Shown: positions 11,775 to 23,635 of the stretch, one piece after another
How positions within the stretch are numbered: position 1 is the stretch's first letter
Layout of the letters: every line of letters starts with the position of its first letter
Source: Prillingera fragicola
Lineage: Eukaryota; Basidiomycota; Tremellomycetes; Trichosporonales; Trichosporonaceae
NCBI GenBank assembly: GCA_002335605.1
Contig: BEDY01000007.1
Location: forward strand, 620,001 to 684,000
Direction of reading: 5' to 3'
DNA length: 64,000 bases
Program-made: the position numbers and the translations under genes
The notes under the pieces: model-generated
Seen by the model: only the letters and a program-made list of their open reading frames with translations
Database searches by the model: none
What the model was told of the DNA's origin: nothing

Positions 11775-12474
11775 CCTGGCTGAATGTTGTGCTGAACGTA
11801 GGGAGAGAAAGTGGGAGATGGAAGCCAAGTGATGGATGCCGGCCGATGAGAGAGACGCCACCCAATCTCATACAACCCGTCATCGCCCAGAATTTGATTC
11901 CGCGATCTATAGGTCATATCTCATCTAGTAGTTTGACATTCTTCTTGACACTGCATTCACCTCTTGCTCTTTAACACACTACAGTGGAAGCCTTGCTTGC
12001 TGTGGTCACACTACTGGATGCTCGATGACTTGCATTCGGACACCGTCACCGCACACAAACGGACGCGCACCTCGAGCCACCCATGAGCGTCAACCGAGCC
12101 TAAACGCCGCCCTTGGAACGAGCCTCTGCGCAATCTCCTCGGCGAGAGCTTCATCTCCGTCTCCTCGCATCATCCTGCCCATGTGTTTCTCGCTCCTCAA
12201 CGCTACACCACCTGCGCTATCCAATGACTACCGTGGTCTACACGGACATGCCCCTCATCTCCGCGTCAACATGAACGGATAAACCCCCTGACAAGGTCCG
12301 TTTCCTTAGCGGAATCAAATTTGTTTTAATGGGACGATTGAATCGTTCGATGTTGACGCGCCAAGTCATGGCGGTGGGATGTTGTGACTTGTTAAAGCAG
12401 CTCAGCAACAGGACTTCGTGTCGTTGCCCTCCTCCGCCCTTTGACATTTTCTCTCCATCTCGCAACTGATCACC
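11775..12474. other. Intergenic stretch, divergent promoters of CHMP1 and ERG2
   Basis: It holds the upstream regions of CHMP1 (-) and ERG2 (+). The last 60 bp before 12475 are pyrimidine-rich. I see no coding signal or convincing sterol-response element. Confidence 0.4.
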
Positions 12475-13338
12475 ATGGCGAAGAGCAACGGCAAGGCCAA
12501 CGGAAACGGCGCTGTCACCAACGGCAACGGTGTCCACTACTCGTCCTCGGCGTCCTGCGCGACCTCGAGCTGCGCGCGCAAGTGGGGTGTGCGCGTGCTT
12601 CTCCTTGCAGTGTTCTGGGGTGTTTGCTCTGTGCTCGAGCGTATCAACGTGAGTCTCCTACGACGTGTGTGGGCGGGCGCGAAGCTGCTCAGCTCTCGCC
12701 CCTGTTTGACTTTGACTTTTGCTGACGCCCAGGCCACTGGCCGCTGGTTCAGCATGACCCCCGAGGGTCTGAAGGACTGCTACGAGTCGGCAATGGCCAC
12801 GGCCGCCGCCGAGGGATACGCAGCCAACGCGACCGCCGTCGTGCCCATCTTGCTCGACAACCTTGACAAGAAGTACCCCGAGCTCAAGCTCAACGTCGAC
12901 TACCAGAACCCCTCGGAGTGGGTCTTTAACAATGCCGGCGGCGCGATGGGCTCCATGTTCATCATCCACGCGTCGGTCACCGAGTACCTGATCATCTTTG
13001 GCAGCGCCATCGGCACCGAGGGCCACACGGGCCGCCACACCGCCGACGACTACTTCCACATCATCTCGGGCCTCCAGACCGCCTACCCTGCCGGCGCGCT
13101 CGTGCGCGAAGAGTACCACCCGGGCGACATCAACCTCATGAAGCGCGGCGTGGTCAAGCAGTACGGCATGGTCCCCGAGACCTGGGCCATGGAGTATGCC
13201 CGTGGCTGGATCCCCCTCATGCTTCCCTTTGGCTTTGCCGACATGCTGTCGTCGACCCTCGACTTTATCACCTTCTACCACACTTGCAGGCTGACCGTGC
13301 GTGACATGGCCGCAAACTTGCTGCGTGGAAAGTTCTGA
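12475..13338 (+). CDS. ERG2: ERG2, C-8 sterol isomerase
   Basis: Two exons, 12475-12648 and 12733-13338, 259 aa. The N terminus is Gly/Asn-rich, followed by a membrane anchor (VRVLLLAVFWGVCSVLERI). The lumenal domain shows the ERG2/sigma-1-receptor family signatures: EWVFNNAGGAMGSMFIIHAS, TEYLIIFGSAIGTEGHTGRH, EYHPGD, TWAMEYARGWIPLMLPFG and DFITFYHTCR. The enzyme moves the sterol double bond from C-8 to C-7 in ER ergosterol synthesis and is a morpholine-fungicide target. The 84-nt intron is a multiple of three and contains no in-frame stop, so unspliced mRNA would still encode a full protein with a 28-residue insertion. Confidence 0.94.
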   Translation: MAKSNGKANGNGAVTNGNGVHYSSSASCATSSCARKWGVRVLLLAVFWGVCSVLERINVSLLRRVWAGAKLLSSRPCLTLTFADAQATGRWFSMTPEGLKDCYESAMATAAAEGYAANATAVVPILLDNLDKKYPELKLNVDYQNPSEWVFNNAGGAMGSMFIIHASVTEYLIIFGSAIGTEGHTGRHTADDYFHIISGLQTAYPAGALVREEYHPGDINLMKRGVVKQYGMVPETWAMEYARGWIPLMLPFGFADMLSSTLDFITFYHTCRLTVRDMAANLLRGKF

Positions 13339-14108
13339 GGCGTCGGCAGTGGTGGGGAGAATGGACAATCTAGATAGATGGATATGCAACGCAACGTCTG
13401 GACTGTGCTGCAGCGTGGCTGCTGGGCACGGTATTGGAATGGCAATGACGGCATTGGTGTCGAGTGCAGGATCTACGGAGCGGCTGAGACCTGCAGACGA
13501 GCCGAGATCGGTGGAGGTCCGACGCAGCAGTAAGCCGATAAGGCGCTGCATGCGACGTGCAGGACAAGACAGAGGACCATGATCCACGAAGGCTCGCACG
13601 TCGACCCCAATAGGCATGGCTAGATAGAACAAGTATGCAGAAGAAGTAGGTGGTCTCTGCTGATCCTAGTCCCTGTCTTCTCATACTCGCTTCTTCTGAG
13701 AAGAGTCGTCACAGAGCAACGGACACGCAGACAAAGCAGACAAAGCCGAGATCGGCCTATGACGCAGCATCAGACAAACAAAGTGTGCAGGAGGACCATC
13801 CGGCAATCAAGTGTCAAGTGCCCGATATCCGATGTCACATGGACGCCGCGTGGGGATGTCCGTGCCGTCGTGAGCGGTGATCACGCCCACGACGAGACTG
13901 ATGACAGCACTCTGACCGCCAGTCTCAGCGTCAGTGCCGTCCGCTTATTCGACGTCGAGCAACCGCTTTGATCAGTGGGTTAGTCCCCGATAGCCCCCCA
14001 CGACCACGCCCCCATCGACGACCCTGCTTCCAGCCCCCGGCTACTGAGCCGGCGGCACACACGCTGGCTTCTCGATCTTCCGGGTCACATGTCCCTGTAC
14101 AAGCGCAT
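13339..14108. other. Intergenic stretch
   Basis: Convergent 3' flanks of ERG2 and the acyl-CoA-binding protein gene. No coding signal, RNA gene or repeat recognised in ~770 bp. Confidence 0.4.
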
Positions 14109-14695
14109 CTACTGGCCAGCGGCTGTGGGGGTCAGCTTTCGGTGCGAATGGCAACAAAACAGGGGACTTACCCTCGAGGTCGGCGAGGGCGGCGGTCTCG
14201 CCAGCGGACTCGAGCATCTGCGTCGTTTGTCAGTGGTGTGTTCGCTCGGGGCAGCTGTCGGCGAGAGCTAATCTCGCCGACGGCCTAGCGTCCGCCTTGG
14301 CGCCGCGCGTACTCACACCCTTGAGGAGAGCGACGTACTTGGCCTTGGCGTCCTCCTTGCTGGTGCCCTCGAGCTTCTTCCAGGCGGCGTACTTGTACTT
14401 TGCGGTAAAGTTGAAGGCGCCGGGGGCGGGGCCCGAGACGTCGCCCTCGTTGGCCTGCTTGAAGAGACCGTAGAACTGCCAGTCAGCACGAGTGCGAGGG
14501 TGAGGGTGTAGAGCGTTGTGTGTCCCATGCGGCATGGTGCAGAGGCGGCCCGGGTACACGTGCCGGACCTCCACGTCCACGTCTAGTGTCACGTACCTCG
14601 AGCTGCTGGTCCTGGGTGGGCTTGACGGGGCCGTCCGAGGGGAGCTCCTTGACGATCTGGACCGCCTTGGTGAACTGAGCGTCGACGTTGACCAT
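14109..14695 (-). CDS. ACB1: Acyl-CoA-binding protein (ACBP)
   Basis: Four exons: 14597-14695, 14317-14475, 14172-14217 and 14109-14122 (14 nt), 105 aa. The ACBP fold is clear: QFTKAVQIVKELPSDGPVKP, then FYGLFKQANEGDV, FNFTAKYKYAAWKKLEG and EDAKAKYVALL. The Tyr, Lys and Trp in the YKYAAWKK segment are the family's acyl-CoA-binding positions. The protein is a cytosolic carrier and buffer of long-chain acyl-CoA esters. The C-terminal extension (ESAGETAALADLEAAGQ) is slightly longer than in yeast Acb1. The family is usually 86-100 aa. Confidence 0.94.
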
Positions 14696-15319
14696 TGTGA
14701 TAGATGTGGGTGTGGGTGTGAGAGTGTAGATGGATGTGTATTGATGACACGGTGATGTCTTTATAGCCAAGACGTGGGCGCGTGGGGTGGATCGCACCAT
14801 CAGGCACCACTGATCCCGCAACGTGGTCTGTGCGGCGCGCTAGGGTGACCGGAAATGGTCCCCAACCGGGTAGGCGGGAGCAAATATACTCCCGTTCCGC
14901 AAGAAGCAGATGTTGGCACGCCTAGTTTCTTCATGTCATCTTTGCATGCCTATAATGCCCAAAGTGGCGGAGTGTTAGGCGTGCTGGACTAGTGCCACAG
15001 TCTGCGTCATATGCACGCGTGTGACCAGGTGACCTTCCTCGTCGTCCCTTGCCTTCCCTCGTCCTCGTCCTCCTCCTGGCCAGATCCACTAGTGGATGAA
15101 TGTGCTTTGGGCCATTTGGGTGTAGGTCGTCAGCCTTTATGCTCTACAGCCAGTTCCCACATGACCTCACTGCGGGGGAGACACGACGCCATGCACCCTT
15201 TATAAGCAACAGCCATCATGCATCTCTCTCATCCACACATACACTGTCAACACCTAGACCACTCACTCACTCTCTCTCTCTCGTAGCATTAGAACACCAC
15301 TCAACCACAAACACCAAAC
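14696..15319. other. Divergent promoter region, ACBP and B12D-like gene
   Basis: It contains the ACBP TATA-like element and, on the plus strand, TATAAG at 15201-15206, 119 bp upstream of the B12D-like start. A CT-rich tract (about 15265-15283) follows. Confidence 0.4.
14759..14768 (-). promoter_or_regulatory. TATA-like element of the ACBP gene
   Basis: On the minus strand GGCTATAAAG lies 64 bp upstream of the ACBP start codon, a plausible TATA box for a highly expressed gene. Confidence 0.45.
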
Positions 15320-16165
15320 ATGTACCGCGCAGGACTCCGTACCGCAGCCACCTCGGCCCGCTCCACCCTCAAGGCCAACTCGACCGTCGCAGGCAGGCGC
15401 TGGACCAGCATCGAGACTCGTGGTGGAAAGCCCAAGCTTGTAAGTGTGCAGCAGGTGCAAGGCAGTGGAGTGGCAAACTCTACAGCGTGGGATGTTGTCG
15501 CCACTGTGTTTGACCCTGTGCCCACTGTCACAGACTCGCAAGCTGACTCCTGCAGCTGTTCCGCTTTGGCATGAAGGGTGCGCCGCTCGACAAGTGTAGC
15601 ACTGGTAGAGATAGCTAACGCGTGCTTGTTCTATTGACATGGTCGACGACTCGGTGACTACCACTACCATCCGCGCCACCGCCGCCGCTTTCCCACGTAC
15701 CTGTCCCTTGACCCACACTCACCTCGACTGCTCTTTCCGCCCTCAACACTTGTGCTTGTAGACATTCCCGTCGAGCTCTACCCCTTGGGCTTTGTCGTAG
15801 GCATGGGCGTCGTCGGTGGTCTTGCTGGTGAGTCCGTTGTGGTCGCAGCAAGAGTTGGAGCTGACAACGAAGCTTCGGTCAGGCACTGTGAGTGGATTTG
15901 GCCCGATGTGGCGCACTCGAGTCCGAGCTGGCGACATGCCGCCCATAGTGGTTTGCACGCCGTGGCGCGTAGCTACACCGTGCCGCGGCAGGCGTGCGCC
16001 CGGTTGCAAGTTCCAGCTCCTTCTTTACTGCGACATGTCCTGGCTCCGTATGTATGTCAAGCTAACATGTCCCTCTTCCAGTCATGATCGACGGTGTAAG
16101 TGCTCCCACGACCTCTTGTGCTCGTACTGACATCACAGCTCCGTCTCAAGCGCTCCGGAGCCTAA
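15320..16165 (+). CDS. B12D/NDUFA4-like small mitochondrial membrane protein
   Basis: Six exons: 15320-15439, 15556-15595 (40 nt), 15762-15827, 15873-15887 (15 nt), 16082-16095 (14 nt) and 16139-16165; 93 aa in frame. The N terminus (MYRAGLRTAATSARSTLKAN) is a typical mitochondrial presequence. The core YIPVELYPLGFVVGMGVVGG is one membrane helix preceded by the [IP]-E-[LV]-x-P motif of the B12D/MLRQ family, and the C terminus RHFMIDGLRLKRSGA matches its basic tail pattern. Members associate with respiratory complexes (NDUFA4 is now placed in complex IV). The short exons 4 and 5 were chosen because only they join canonical sites in phase and restore the family tail. The exon 2 donor (GTAGCA) is non-consensus. 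Confidence 0.75.
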
Positions 16166-19100
16166 AGGCACCGCCGTAGCCTCGCGTCCAGGATGAGTCG
16201 GAAGTGTTGAACATGGAAGTCAGAAGAATTAAGAGAATGAAGATGTCGGAAGAAGTAAGAACAGAAGTCAAGAAGCAGAAGAATGCTGCAGGCAAGAGAA
16301 TGATTACAGTTGCGTGTCATGCATGGCTGTGAATATATGATGACACGACGCGCGCGAGGTGATCGATGAGGCAGCCTTGATCTGGTTGACTGCCCTTGTT
16401 GGCCACAAGCTGTATGGCCACGCGGACCATTGACACGACTTTGACTGTTCTACGGTCCATGCATCAGATCCGGGTGTGCCAGCCTCACAGATCGAGTAAA
16501 TCAGCAAGCATCCAGACGCGAAATGCCGGGGCTAGTTGGGTTGGGCTGGAACACAACCACCACCGACCAACGCGACAGAGACAATGTTGACGAGCCCCCA
16601 CTTCACGCCCAGCTCCGCCAACCACCCTGTTTTTCCTCTACAGCTTCGTCGTCTCGCGTTGCAATCTGCGCGCCTTCAGGTTTCTGCCCCCTGGTCAGCA
16701 GACGAGGAATGTTCAAACGAGTACACCTTGGCCGCGAATACAATAGTAAGCAGACAAGTCGCGAATGTCAACACAAACCACATCCCCGAACCTCAACCGC
16801 GCTCTCGTCTCTGTACCTCTGCGCAAGTCGGCTCAAACCCAAACAAATCCACCCCCACCTCGCCGCATACACAAGCCACCTAGTACACCTCTGACCATGC
16901 AGCAGAAACATACTATCCCCGTCGCTTACTACGAGCAGGGAACATTGTGCGTTGTGACACCACAACTCGCCAAAGCCCGAGGCCAAGAATCCGGAATCCA
17001 CCATGTGGGTGGAGAGCGGACCACACTTGTCCGAGCCGCTGTCAACAAACTATACAATTCGTGGTATTCGTCCTAGTCAGCATTGTCCACCGCAGTAGTC
17101 ACAAGACATGACCGTCACTTGACGCCTCGCGCCCGCACAGCACCTGGAACGCATGGACCAGTGTGGCAGCCCCGCCGAATCCGACAGTTCGGCGGAGATG
17201 TAAACGGCCTCCGCCAGCTCGCCCAAGTACTGTGCACCTAGAGGTTCATCGGTGTTGTTCCAGATTTAGCGCGCTCGCGAAACGCTTGAGACCCTTCGGG
17301 CCTCGTGGTTCGTCACGGCAAAGAGGACTTGGCTATGACCACTGAGCCGGCCCACTGAGAGGCCATGAGCGGGCGGTAGCTATAAAAGTCTGCGGGGCGT
17401 CCGTCTGGCCGTTCGGCGGTGGTTCGACCAGAGCATGCACGTGTGCTTGCGGTTGGTTTGGGCCGCCCACAAGGCTGCCGAGGGGGACCCACACTTCTGA
17501 AGGAGATGTCAAGTGTTTTACCGTGGTACCGTGGTACCGTGGCTCAAGCTTGAAGGTTGTCACGCAACGTCCAATCCCGGGTGCGTGTGGCGGTCGCTCT
17601 TGGGGCCAGTGGTGTCGTCACCTGGCCACGAATGCGCTTTCCTTTGGAAACGGTTCGTTTCCCCGCGGGCTGTTCAGTTCAGCGATAGTCCTCTGTCGAG
17701 CGTGAACCGAGTAGTGGAACGAGTCTAGTGGGTTGCGGAATGTATCAAATACCAAGTCATATAGGCACGGTTCAGTAGAATTGCTTCATCGTGGAGACTG
17801 TCGATCTCTGTCACCCTCAGCATCTCGTGTGGTTTCTGGCCGTTGGCTGCCTAGCCTGCCTTGGGATGCGAAGAGAGACGACCAAGAGGTCGACGAGGTA
17901 TCTCCGTGTCGATCTCGGACATTCATGGTCGTGCGTCACAAGTGGAGGAACCCGCGCATATGTACTCCACTCCGTCACGTCCACGTCGGTAAATGTTCTG
18001 ATTCTCGCGTCTACCTGTCAGATTTACCGTACTGACCCCCATTCTACCTTCGTTTGGCGCATTGGAAACAATTCATCTCCGCGTTGGCCGATGCGAATTG
18101 CGGATATCGGCCCACGAATCGCTGGCTACTGCCAAGCGAGGTTCAGGCGTGACTAACCTCCCGCTGCTTACCCTCTTGTCTTGATCTTTCCCGTGTCAGC
18201 TGCATTAATCAAGCCGCCTGCGTCACATCCTGTCCTGTCTGCTGACTGGGAAGCAGCACAGTGGGGTGATGTTCGGACAGGTCGGAGCGTTACCGATCCA
18301 AGCCGTGTTCAAGTTCAGTGACAACGACCCTAGAGAGATTAACGGGAGACCCGGCGCACGTCAGAGCGTGTTGCATCGGTGTTCAGGCCGTGCAGCTGAT
18401 GTGGTGCAATATCCCAGTTGCTGAGGTACAGAGGGATGCCTGGGACTAGTATTCACGTATATGGTCAGCAGAATGACCATCGTAAAGCCTAGACCTGTCT
18501 TTTGGCACGTGTTGTGATATATTCCTCTTTTTTCCAGTTAATGATAGCCCCATTCCAGCGCTTACTGGTAATAGCTTACTCGCAGTAAAGTCGTTGCTCT
18601 CAAGCATTATGCTTGCTCGTAAACGTCCAGTGGAAGCACGGCACAGCAACTGGAACGGCACTACTACGTCTTGTTTGCGTTATCTCTGCCCACCTCCCAG
18701 CGACGTCATGAACAATGTCACGAGATTGTTTCCTACTCTCCAGGCTCTCGGTGTACAGTCCTGCGGCAGTCTTAGACGGTCACATTACCCATCTGCAGGA
18801 ACGCGGGCAGGCCGACCGTTCGGTCAGTATTGTGGAGCGTGCAAGGGGACCAATCGGTCAATTACTGTAGTGAACAACGACAACAATTCGATCTCTGCGC
18901 AAAACTCACTAGACGTTCCTGTGGCCTCTGTTGGGCCTAGTCCTAGAAACCCAACGGCATGACGAATGCGGCTCGTCGTCGAGCGCAATGCGACCCACTT
19001 TGGGTCGCAGCAGTCTCTTCCCGGAGGGTCGATAGGCTGACTGATGTTGATTTGATAACGGACACGGTCCACAACGCACCATGTGCTCCGCGCGATCTTG

Positions 19101-20046
19101 GAAGCCTGCCAAGCTTCCCCGCAGGTTTAGCCTATCGCAGCCTGATCGGCCTGCTCGGCCCCACTTGCTCGGCTCAGAAACGGCCGCACTACACGCCGAA
19201 GACGGCTGTTGAGCTGCAGTCCGCATCGCATTCCTCAATGTCCCACTATAGAGCAACCCTATCTTTTCGCGGAGTCGTCGGGTGTTCCGGCTCGACTCCA
19301 CTTTCCGTGACTACTCTGAGCCCCTGGTACTTGCTCAAGCACGCTGGGAATGAAGGGTCGTCACTTGGAGTGTCCGAGCCCGAAAAGGCTTGGTCTGCTG
19401 CTACTGTGCATCCGACGACACTCCGCCGCCTTCCTCTGTTGCTTTGCTCGGATGTAACTTGCCTGGCATTTGCATCCCCAGGGCACGAGCATGATCTGAT
19501 GCCGACGACTGCCCCGCGTCTGGTACCCACGTTGGATCTCGTGCGTCGCGCGTAGCAGGAGGACGTGCCGTTGGCACTCGGGTATCTCGGACGCAGTTTG
19601 CTAGTACCGCGGCGCGAAAGCTCTGCACGTCGCAACGCGTCAGAGTGTGCATAGCCGTGGCCCTTCAGCGTAGACATTTTGCCAGCATACCTCGAAAGTA
19701 CGTAACCCCAAGAACATTGGGGTGCGTCGACGTTGGGATGAATCTCGACTGTATTTCCCAATTTGCGCATGGCAGCTTCGGTATGTAGAGGACATTTTAT
19801 CAGAAATGCCCGTTGAGTTGTTCGCTGCCTCGCCCACGCCAACTATTCCTTGCCACTCTTCCGCCCCCACAACCAACCGCTCGAAGAACCAACCACTCGA
19901 AGCTGGGTGTACGCTGTTGAAACAATCTCGTGCGCACTGGTTCATCTCACGATTGGCACACCATTCCCGCTGGGTCTGCCCACATCCTTCAGTGCCATCG
20001 CCTTTGGACGGTCCCCCGTCTGTGTGCGTGACACGACCGGATTTCC
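16166..20046. other. 3.9-kb gene-poor gap
   Basis: The longest stretch without a supportable gene. Open frames are short, basic and mutually overlapping. A possible start exon at about 16583-16750, with a GTAAGC at 16743, could not be extended. There is a (CCGTGGTA)-type tandem repeat at about 17521-17543 and a TATA-like CTATAAAAG near 17380 with no gene behind it. No transposase, reverse transcriptase or integrase motif was recognised on either strand. It may be a decayed gene, a spacer, or hold a non-coding RNA. Confidence 0.4.
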
Positions 20047-23000
20047 ATGGCTTATTTTAAAGGAGATACGAGTCTCGAGGTGGGTATTCACTCTCCACGC
20101 TACTGTTAAGCTCTTACTGACACACACAGGTCGACGCTGTAAGTGTAGCGACACATGGTGTTCCACATACCCCTTGACTGTCACATTCCCTCTTGGCCAC
20201 ATTCCCTCTTGGGATTCCTCTGTCAATGAATGAATCAATTGAGACCAAGACATGGTTTCACATGCTGACATGGCCTCCCAGGTCCTAGCCCATGCAAATC
20301 TCTCAGACCCTGCGTCGTTCGAAACCGCGCTCAGCGCCGTCAAGACTTATGTCAAGGCCAAAATGATAAAGTACCAGAGCAATGCTGTGGGCCTGCCTGG
20401 TGGTAAAGTGAGTCATCATTAGGTGCAGAGGATGTGCGTGAGCTGTAGGCATAGTGACCCCCTTGCCTGCAAAGGTCCACTTGCTCGGCATTCAAGGCGG
20501 GCTCACGCAGTTGTCCACTCGATGTTGTTCCTTGCGGCTGACGTCACTCTTCCAGCTTGAAGCTCTTGAACGCAAAGTAAGTATTCTTGCATCGATGTAC
20601 TGCTCCGTGGGCCCCGTGGACATGTTTGAGAATGCGTGCAAGGAAATGCGCTGCACCAGGCTGCACCAGACTGCACAACTGCTACCATGGTTGTGGAGTC
20701 TGGTGCCACTTGTGCCACGGTCGCTGACATCATCATCATCATTGTGGCTCTAGTCCGGGTCATCCATGTTTGGTGGTTATTTTGGACCCCAATCGTTACT
20801 GACACTGCTGTTATTCAGTATGCACACCTGGGCTATCAAGATTTGTTCTATCTCACAAGGCTAGACTTGGGCTTTCCGCCCACAACAGTCCACATCCCTC
20901 GACCAACCTCACCCATTCGCCATCACCTCGCCGCCGCCGGGTTTGCCATCTCCGAGGCCGAGAAACCGCGTCGACAGAGCGTCACGACAAGCAGTGCAGC
21001 CCAGGGAGTTGAACGACGGCCATCCCGTTCAATCACTGGTGCATCTGGCAGCACCCCTCAACTGACCTCACGCCCCAGGAGCCGTGGACGGCGGGGACGG
21101 AACCGCACGAAAAAGCACATTCACTCGTCAAGCCAGAGCGAGCACTCGCCTACAATTGCGAGCAGTGAGCGCATGGCTGTCCCTGCCAGTGAGCGTCTTG
21201 AGCCGTCTCGTGGTGCTCCTGCTCTCACGACGGATGCCTTTTCTCCTTTCACCCCGGCCACTCACAGCGCGGTCCTTGAGACCCCGCCATCGGTCCCAGC
21301 ACAGCCTGTGCCGCAGCGCAGCCGCGCACTTGCCATCCCCCGTGGATCGAGCAGTCTCGGTGACGACCGCGACTTTTTTGACGTCCCACCGCATGCCGAC
21401 TGGGCTCGACCTCAACTGCACCGGACGGAGCCCGACATGCAGTGGCCGCACCTGACGATGCCAGACGATATGACGCCGATGGAGATAACGCAGCAGTCAC
21501 CAGGTCATGCCCGCGACCATGCAAAGTCACCCGCTGCAGGTATCAATGACAATCGTCACGCTAGTCGTTCGGCAGTTAGCTTTCCTCCCGCGCAGGCTGC
21601 ACGCAAGATGGACAGACCAAACCCAATCCCTCGTCAGCGCGCCACAGGCCCCACTCCCGTGCCTCCAGTAGTGTCCACAGTACGGGAACGAGCATCGGCG
21701 GTCATGGCCGCCTCCACCTTTGCTCCGCCGATGTTCGTTGGCCCGAGACCGTCTGCACCAGCAATCATGGCAGTGTCAAACACAAATGCACAACCCCAGC
21801 AAGCCCCTCCGCTCATCAGAGCAGCGCCATCGGCCCCAACGGTCGTCCAACGCTCAGATTTTGCAGACATCAACGCCCGTCCGGGAGTGCCACCAGTGCA
21901 CGCCCACGAGGCTCGACGCTGGACAGCCCAGCGCGAGTTCGAGTGGGCCAACCTCGACCGTGGCAAGGCTGCAAGGCGCGACGCGCAGCGGCGTCATGCA
22001 GCGAGCACAGCGATGCGCGAGGAGCAACGACAGCGGCGCCCCAAGACCGGCGCCTCCCCCGCCAACGCGTCGCCGATCATTCACAGCTCGACATCACCTA
22101 CGTCTGTTCCTGGGACGGGACACTTGCTCAACTCGATGCGGCGGCACGACAGCGAGCCGTGCCCCCTGTCCTCGCCGGCCCTCCTGCCCCCAAGGCGCGT
22201 GAGCGAGGAGACGGGGCTGCTGCATCCGCCGCTCAGAGTGGCGGATCCGACGAGACGCAGGAGCATGGCAGGCATGGACGTGCTGATGGGTGCGCTCGCG
22301 GGGTTGGACGTCGACTCGGAGCGTCGCCGGAACGTGACGTTTGCGATACCTGGCGAGCTAGCGGAGACACGCGGCGAGCGCGGCGGTAGTAGCAGCGGTC
22401 GCTGCCGCGGCCTGAGGGGAGGCTCCCACACGGGCAGCACAAACTACCACTCTGACGGTGGCAGCGCGCGGCACAGCGGGTTTAACGGACTCCTGTTCGC
22501 CGAGCCATCCGCGAACCCCTTTGCTGGTCTGGTCATGGGCGACGACCTCGGCGCTGGCGTCATGGCAATGGACTACGTGATTGGCCCCAGTCTCGTGCTT
22601 CCGCACACATTTGCGCGCAAGTCTCATCCCACCGATCTCGGCGTGCAAGTCACGTCACGGCTCGAGGACCACATCAGGCGCGGCCTTGCGCACGCTGCGC
22701 GAACCCCGCCGAAAACGCCCACGGGCGCGGGCCAGACCCCACCCGAGTCGTCTGGTCGGCGTCGACACCGCCCGCGCGTCAGCCGGCGCGCCACGACGTC
22801 CCCCGCCGTCCCGCCCCAGCACGGCGCCTTTGACCGCGGGCAGAGCATGGACGCCGCCGCGCGCCGCGGGCTCATCAGCATGGTGTTCCCCAGATCCAAC
22901 GCGTTGGGGTTAGCATTTGACGCCGCACCGATGATATCCGATGCGCTGGCCAAGTCGTCGCCGCCGCTGCCGACTTCGGCGCGCGTGCCGCCGCTGCCTC

Positions 23001-23092
23001 GGCGGGCGAGCGAGGTGTTGCCGCCCATCACGCCCGAATGTGGGACCCCTGTTGGGGCGGAGACGCCGCCGTTGATCTTTGATCTGGAGTAA
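20047..23092 (+). CDS. Protein of unknown function: short structured N terminus, long disordered tail
   Basis: Spliced model of 847 aa: exons 20047-20079, 20130-20138 (9 nt), 20282-20407, 20475-20576 and 20819-23092. The first ~120 residues look folded (SFETALSAVKTYVKAKMIKY, KVHLLGIQGG, LEALERK, then YAHLGYQDLFYLTRLDLGF). The rest is Pro/Ser/Ala/Arg-rich low complexity with few hydrophobic stretches, ending PPLIFDLE. Splice sites at every join are canonical, but the start and the 9-nt exon rest on phase and donor/acceptor quality only. Exon 4 contains a CTGAC..CAG that looks like an intron end, but no donor in phase was found. I do not recognise the family. Confidence 0.55.
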
Positions 23093-23635
23093 GGGTTTTG
23101 AGCGATTGTAGATTATTGTAGAGCTAAAGTGTAGCACGGAGAAGGGAGGTTATACAAGATGTCCGCAGGGAGATTGAGTGAGCACGAGGATGTACAAACA
23201 TGGCATGTACGCAAGAGTAGAGAGTAGAGTTGCAAGCAGTCCAAGCATGATTCCTGCCTGACAAGTGACCTGATCATGTCCATGAGCGACAGGATAAGCC
23301 ACAAGTAGTTTAGCCTAAACTACCATTGTGCCACTCCCAAGGTCTCGTCCTTTGTCGCCATCTTGACATTCTTCTCAAGCATGTACTAGACTAGCTGGAG
23401 AAATACACCTTGGCCAGAACAAAGATACAATATATAAGAGCTCGCTGCCAAAATATCTCTGTTCGCAATGCACAACTTGCCCCGCGCCGAGTCCCCGCCG
23501 GCATTCGACAGGTGTCCCAACGGCGAAGTCCGAGCCCACCTGCTGCTGCTGCTTGGGCCTCCACATACGGCTATCTGACATCTCACCCACATCATCTTGC
23601 TCGTTGTTCTCTTCCCATCGCAAGCAGAATCCACA
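23093..23635. other. Intergenic stretch with carboxylesterase promoter
   Basis: 3' flank of the unknown gene and promoter of the esterase. TATATAAG at 23431-23438 (about 200 bp before the ATG) is a good TATA candidate. No other feature seen. Confidence 0.45.

Noticed and set aside
12658..13632. 324-codon minus-strand frame opposite ERG2
   Set aside because: Antisense shadow of ERG2, produced by its codon bias.
16583..16883. Open frame MLTSPHFTPSS... that could be a targeting sequence or first exon
   Set aside because: No continuing exon in phase and no recognisable motif; a nearby GTAAGC donor is in another frame.
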